Part shown: positions 52,251 to 55,580 of the stretch, piece by piece
How the letters are laid out: each line of letters begins with the position of its first letter
Numbering within the stretch: the stretch's first letter is position 1
Made by a program: the position numbers and the translations under genes
Origin: Synergistaceae bacterium
GTDB lineage: Bacteria; Synergistota; Synergistia; Synergistales; Aminobacteriaceae
Assembly: GCA_018436725.1 (NCBI GenBank)
Contig: JAHDKT010000094.1
Span: forward strand, 1 to 55,580
Length of the DNA: 55,580 bases
Reading direction: 5' to 3'
Notes under the pieces: generated by a model
The model's database searches: none
What the model was told of the DNA's origin: nothing
Seen by the model: the letters and a program-made list of their open reading frames with translations, nothing else

Positions 52251-52645
52251 CAGAGCCCCTTCCTTTCCGGATGGAGCGCGACGACGTCGATCTCCACGAG
52301 CGAGCCGCCCGGAATGACGCTCTGGACCGTGGTGCGGACGGGGTAGGGCGTCGAAAAGAACTCCCTGTACACTTCATTATACCCGTCGAAGTCGCGGACG
52401 TCCGCAAGGTGGGCCGTCACCTTCACCACATCGTCCATGGAGCATCCGGCGGCCTCCAGGATTCCCTCGATGTTCTCCATCACCTGTTTCGTCTGCTCGC
52501 GGATGCCGCCCTCGACGAGTTCGCTGCTGCCGGGCTTCTCCGCGGTCTGGCCGCTGACGAAGACGAAGCCCCCGGCGACGAGCCCCGGCGTGTACGCTCC
52601 CGCGGGAACGGGGGCCGACGCGGGGTGGACCGGTTGTTTGTTCAT
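52250..52645 (-). CDS. ridA: RidA-family enamine/imine deaminase
   Basis: 131 residues. AYTPGLVAGGFVFVSGQTAEK, VMENIEGILEAAGCSMDDVVKVTAHLADV, YPVRTTVQSVIPGGSLVEIDVVAL with the conserved catalytic Arg are RidA features. It clears reactive enamine/imine intermediates released by PLP dehydratases, which fits the overlapping EutB-like gene. Confidence 0.93.
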   Translation of the reverse strand: MNKQPVHPASAPVPAGAYTPGLVAGGFVFVSGQTAEKPGSSELVEGGIREQTKQVMENIEGILEAAGCSMDDVVKVTAHLADVRDFDGYNEVYREFFSTPYPVRTTVQSVIPGGSLVEIDVVALHPERKGL

Positions 52646-52689
52646 GAGTCGCGCTCGCTCCTTTCCTGTAGAATCCGTCGACGACGCGC

Positions 52690-53874
52690 TCACTTCGCGA
52701 GGAAGGCGAGCGCGGAGCGGACGAAGAGCTCCGCTGCCGCTGGAAGCGCCTCCTCGTCGACGTCGAACTTCGGGTGGTGCTGCGGGTAGTCGGTTCCCTT
52801 CGCCGCATTCCCCGTGCCGACGAAGGCGAAGGCGGACGGGACGGAACGCGCGAACTCGGCGAAGTCCTCCCCGGCGGTGCAGATGAAGGGGACGATGTTC
52901 CCCTCGCCGACGATGGAGACGGCCGCCTCCCGCACGACCGCCGCCATCGCGGGGTCGTTGACGAGGCACGGGTTGCTTGGGATCCATTCAAGATCGTACT
53001 CCGTTCCCGAGGCGGCGCAGATTCCGGCGAGGATGCGCTCGAAGCGCTGCAACGGGCGCTCCGGACTGTCGGGGCCGCCTTCGTAGAGGTAGCGCACCGT
53101 TCCGGCGAGTTCGACCTTTTCGGGGACGATGTTGGAGGCCTGTCCGCCCGCATGGACGGCGCCGAACATGACGAGGGTCGGCGAGAGGACGTCCACCTCG
53201 CGGGTCTGGATCATCTGCGCGGCGGAGATGAAGTTCGCCGCGGCGAGGACGGGGTCGACGGCCTTGTGCGGCGCGCCCGTGTGTCCGCCCCTCCCCCGGA
53301 TGACGGCACGGAACTCGTCCATGGCCGCCATGACCGGGCCGGGCTGTATAGAGATCTTGCCCGAGGGGATGCCGCTCCAGACGTGGAGGGCGATCGCGCC
53401 GTCCACCGGAGGGTCGTCGAGCAGCCTCCCCTCGTCGATCATCCGGCGCGCTCCCGCGACCTCCTCGTTGGGCTGGAAGACGAAGCGGATTCTTCCGGCG
53501 AACCGGTCGCGCATCGAGCAGAGCACCTTCGCCGCGACCAGGAGGACGGCCATGTGCGCGTCGTGCCCGCAGGCGTGCATCACACCGTCGTTGACCGAGG
53601 CGAAGGGGAGGCCGGTCAGCTCCTGCAGCGGGAGCGCGTCCATATCGGCGCGCAGCAGCAGCGTTCGGCCGGGGCCGCTCCCTTCGAGCAGGGCCGTGAC
53701 GCCCGTCTCCGCGACGCCCTCGCGGACGTCGAGCCCCAGCTCACGGAGGTAGCCCGCTATCCGCGAGGCGCTCCAACGCTCCTGGAAGCCGAGTTCCGGG
53801 CGGGCGTGGAACTCCCGCCGCAGTTCGACGAGCTCCCTGGCGAGCCGCCGCGTTTCGGGACCGATGGTCGCCAT
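52690..53874 (-). CDS. M20D amidohydrolase/deacylase
   Basis: 394 residues. Metal sites are MHACGHDAHMA, PNEEVAGARRM, HVWSGIPSG and PQHHPKFDVDEEAL; the lid domain has FRAVIRGRGGHTGAPHKAVDP. The family hydrolyses N-acyl amino acids. Next to an ectoine-hydrolase-like protein it could act as the N-acetyl-diaminobutyrate deacetylase (DoeB2-like role), which is inference. Eight bases separate it from the M24 gene; the long open frame upstream is a shadow. Confidence 0.9.
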   Translation of the reverse strand: MATIGPETRRLARELVELRREFHARPELGFQERWSASRIAGYLRELGLDVREGVAETGVTALLEGSGPGRTLLLRADMDALPLQELTGLPFASVNDGVMHACGHDAHMAVLLVAAKVLCSMRDRFAGRIRFVFQPNEEVAGARRMIDEGRLLDDPPVDGAIALHVWSGIPSGKISIQPGPVMAAMDEFRAVIRGRGGHTGAPHKAVDPVLAAANFISAAQMIQTREVDVLSPTLVMFGAVHAGGQASNIVPEKVELAGTVRYLYEGGPDSPERPLQRFERILAGICAASGTEYDLEWIPSNPCLVNDPAMAAVVREAAVSIVGEGNIVPFICTAGEDFAEFARSVPSAFAFVGTGNAAKGTDYPQHHPKFDVDEEALPAAAELFVRSALAFLAK

Positions 53875-53882
53875 GACGCGCC

Positions 53883-55052
53883 TCAGCGGGTGAATATCTG
53901 CCGGGGGAACGAGCAGAGCGTCTCGCACCCTGTCTCGGTGACGAGGAAGGGCTCGCTGTTCTCGAAGCCGAAGTCGTCCTGCCAGATGCCGGGCATGAGG
54001 TGGATGGTCATTCCGGGTGTGAGCACGGTCTTGTCGCCGGGGCGGAGGCTCAGCGTGTGTTCGCCCCAGTCGGGGACGTAGTTCGCCCCGATGGAGTACC
54101 CCAGGCGCGACGGCTTGACCACGCCGGAGCCCTCGATGGCCTTTCGCCAGCGCGCCTCCACCTCCTCGGCGACCACGCCGGGCTTGATGAAGGCTAGCGT
54201 CTCCTCCACCCCCTTGAGGACGGTGTCGGCCATCTTCCGCAGCTTCTCGTGCGGCGTGCCGATGTAGACGGTCCTCGACAACGGGCAGTGGTAGCGGAAG
54301 CGCACGCCGCACAGCTCCAGGAGGACGAGGTCGCCGGAGGCGTAGGTGCGCTCGGGGTCCCAGCCGAGGTGGGCGCAGGAGGTCCGCTCGTTCGACGGCA
54401 TGATCGGGAAGATGGCGGGGTGGTCGCCCGTGAACTCCGGCGTGCCGGTGATGCAGGCGTGGTAGACGTTGGCCGCCGCCGAGCACTCGGGCGCGCCGAC
54501 CTTGATGGAGTCGATGGCGGTGCGCATGACGTGCTCGCAGACTTTCGACGCCTGCTTCATGTACGCGATCTCGGCGGGCGACTTGATCACCCGCACCCAG
54601 TTCACAAGGGAGGTGGCGTCCGCGATCTCCATGGCGGGAAGCTCCTCCGCCAGCGTCTCCAGGCACTTTCCCGTGAACCAGTAGTTGTCCATCTCGACGC
54701 CGAGGGTCTTGCGCTCCCAGCCGTGCTCCCTGATCAGGTCCGCGACGAAGCTCATCGGGTGCTTGAAGACGTTCTGCACGTAGTCGTCCTCGTACGGGCG
54801 GATGCTGTCGTGCTTCAGCCAGGTGGTGAGCTTCGCCCCGTTGCCGTCCATTCCGCGCCCCCACCAGAGCGGCTCGTCCCGGTCGAGGGCGACCACGAGC
54901 CCCTGGTGGACGTAGAAGGACCAGCCGTCGTACCCCGTAAGGTAGTTCATGTTCGCGGGGTCGCTCACCACGAGGACCTCGATCTTGTGCCGCAGCATGC
55001 TCTCTTTCGTCTTCTTCAGCCGTTCGTGAAACTCCGCAACTTCAAAGTACAT
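53883..55052 (-). CDS. M24-fold hydrolase, ectoine hydrolase (DoeA/EutD)-like
   Basis: 389 residues with creatinase N-terminal and pita-bread C-terminal domains. DPANMNYLTGYDGWSFYVHQ, GRGMDGNGAK, VEMDNYWFT, LVNWVRVIKSPAEIA and SRLGYSIGANYVPDWGE agree with ectoine hydrolase. The region equivalent to the metal-binding Asp pair of true prolidases reads LLELCGVRFRYHCPLSRTV and lacks the SDxTR Asp, so it is unlikely to be a metallo-aminopeptidase. DoeA opens ectoine to N-acetyl-diaminobutyrate. The exact substrate here could be a related cyclic amidine. Confidence 0.85.
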   Translation of the reverse strand: MYFEVAEFHERLKKTKESMLRHKIEVLVVSDPANMNYLTGYDGWSFYVHQGLVVALDRDEPLWWGRGMDGNGAKLTTWLKHDSIRPYEDDYVQNVFKHPMSFVADLIREHGWERKTLGVEMDNYWFTGKCLETLAEELPAMEIADATSLVNWVRVIKSPAEIAYMKQASKVCEHVMRTAIDSIKVGAPECSAAANVYHACITGTPEFTGDHPAIFPIMPSNERTSCAHLGWDPERTYASGDLVLLELCGVRFRYHCPLSRTVYIGTPHEKLRKMADTVLKGVEETLAFIKPGVVAEEVEARWRKAIEGSGVVKPSRLGYSIGANYVPDWGEHTLSLRPGDKTVLTPGMTIHLMPGIWQDDFGFENSEPFLVTETGCETLCSFPRQIFTR

Positions 55053-55084
55053 CGGTGTCCGCCTCCAATTCTTCCATTCACGAA

Positions 55085-55110
55085 GGGGCGGGAGAGCGAG
55101 CCCCCGCCCC
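55085..55110 (-). terminator. Hairpin between the TRAP SBP and M24 genes
   Basis: Eight-base GC arms (55085-55092, 55103-55110) just after the SBP stop, without a T-tract. It may partly stop or stabilise the upstream mRNA, raising SBP expression relative to the enzymes. Confidence 0.45.
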
Positions 55111-55118
55111 GGCCGTTA

Positions 55119-55580
55119 TTACTTCGCGAACTTCTTCTCGGCCTCCTCAAGCTCCTTGACGAGGGTCTCCAGGACGTCTTTGCCGTAGGGCTCGGCCATC
55201 TTGATATAGGTGTCGCGCACGGGGAGGGAGAGCTTCTTGAAGGTCTCGCGCTCCTCGGCGGTGGGGATGATCACCTGGAGGGAGGGCTTTATCTTGAGCA
55301 TCTTCTGCAAACGCTCCTCGTTCATCTTCTCCTGCATGTCGAAGACGAAGTCGATGGTCTCCTTCGAGACCTCCTCGATGAGCTTCTTCCGGTCGTCGGG
55401 AAGCCCCTGGAACCAGGGCAGGCTGACGACGAACGTGGCGACGAAGGGCATCTCGCGGATGTCGATGAAGTAGTCCTGCTGCTCGTAGAACTTCATCTCC
55501 TCGTGGGCGAAGTAGGGCTGGATGTTGCCGTCGGCGAGTTTCAGCTGAAGCGCGGAGTAGAGATCGGGGTACGGGATCTG
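55119..55580 (-). CDS. TRAP-type solute-binding protein DctP (5' end outside window)
   Basis: 153 C-terminal residues; the frame is open to the window edge. DLYSALQLKLADGNIQPYFA and ATFVVSLPWFQGLPDDRKKLIEEVSKET resemble the C-terminal part of DctP-family periplasmic proteins, which end in long Lys/Glu helices as here. It would capture the substrate of the downstream catabolic genes for a TRAP importer (DctQ/DctM not in view). Signal peptide cannot be seen because the start is missing. Confidence 0.82.
   Translation of the reverse strand, partial: QIPYPDLYSALQLKLADGNIQPYFAHEEMKFYEQQDYFIDIREMPFVATFVVSLPWFQGLPDDRKKLIEEVSKETIDFVFDMQEKMNEERLQKMLKIKPSLQVIIPTAEERETFKKLSLPVRDTYIKMAEPYGKDVLETLVKELEEAEKKFAK

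Noticed and set aside
53883..55052. Xaa-Pro dipeptidase (prolidase)
   Set aside because: The fold is M24, but a metal-binding Asp of prolidases is absent and the motifs agree better with ectoine hydrolase.

Overview
The window is high-GC, densely packed bacterial DNA and almost certainly comes from a member of the Synergistota (Synergistetes). The best evidence is three predicted surface proteins ending in the Synergist-CTERM sorting signal (Gly/Ser-rich stretch, invariant Cys, hydrophobic helix, basic tail). A complete V/A-type rotary ATPase operon, a DUF1659-DUF2922-YvrJ cassette and an amino-acid-type catabolic cluster with a TRAP solute-binding protein agree with this. No rRNA, intact tRNA, CRISPR array, transposase or integrase was seen.

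Layout. (1) 1-8.5 kb, minus strand: polysaccharide locus with a WbpM/FlaA1-like dehydratase, an initiating sugar transferase, an SDR, a WbuB-like glycosyltransferase and the CapE-CapF-CapG set for UDP-N-acetyl-L-fucosamine; CapG runs off the left edge. (2) 8.8-10.6 kb, plus: DUF1659, DUF2922, YvrJ, an M15 peptidase and a sigma-70-like factor whose N-terminal codons contain a perfect tmRNA 3'-end-like segment. (3) 10.6-15 kb, minus: RND efflux pump and adaptor. (4) 15.0-17.1 kb: candidate small RNA, secreted Pro/Glu-rich protein, stand-alone CheY-like regulator. (5) 17.2-35.5 kb: two copies of a divergent pair (Synergist-CTERM protein plus an O-antigen-ligase/PglL-like membrane protein) enclose a nine-gene minus-strand operon (DUF2298 protein, RmlA, WecE, WecD-like, GtrB-like, two small EamA/SMR proteins, two large membrane proteins). 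A third, small Synergist-CTERM protein follows. (6) 35.7-44.8 kb, plus: V-ATPase operon in the order D-H-C-I-K-F-E-A-B. (7) 44.8-49 kb: YgjP-like metallopeptidase, two AlbA_2/Schlafen-type ATP-binding proteins and an orphan HicB, with two families of direct repeats. (8) 49.1 kb to the right edge, minus: a catabolic operon resembling (hydroxy)ectoine utilisation (TRAP SBP, ectoine-hydrolase-like M24 protein, M20 deacylase, RidA, EutB-like dehydratase) continuing into PanB and an aminotransferase.

How it fits together. Regions 1 and 5 supply two sugar nucleotides (UDP-L-FucNAc and, if RmlB is encoded elsewhere, dTDP-Fuc4NAc). They also supply machinery to start a lipid-linked glycan, to carry a single sugar across the membrane on undecaprenyl phosphate, and to ligate glycans outside. 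The repeated pairing of a PglL/WaaL-like ligase with a Synergist-CTERM protein suggests surface-protein glycosylation; this is inference. Several operons contain very short ORFs that fill intercistronic gaps and end in ATGA overlaps with the next gene.
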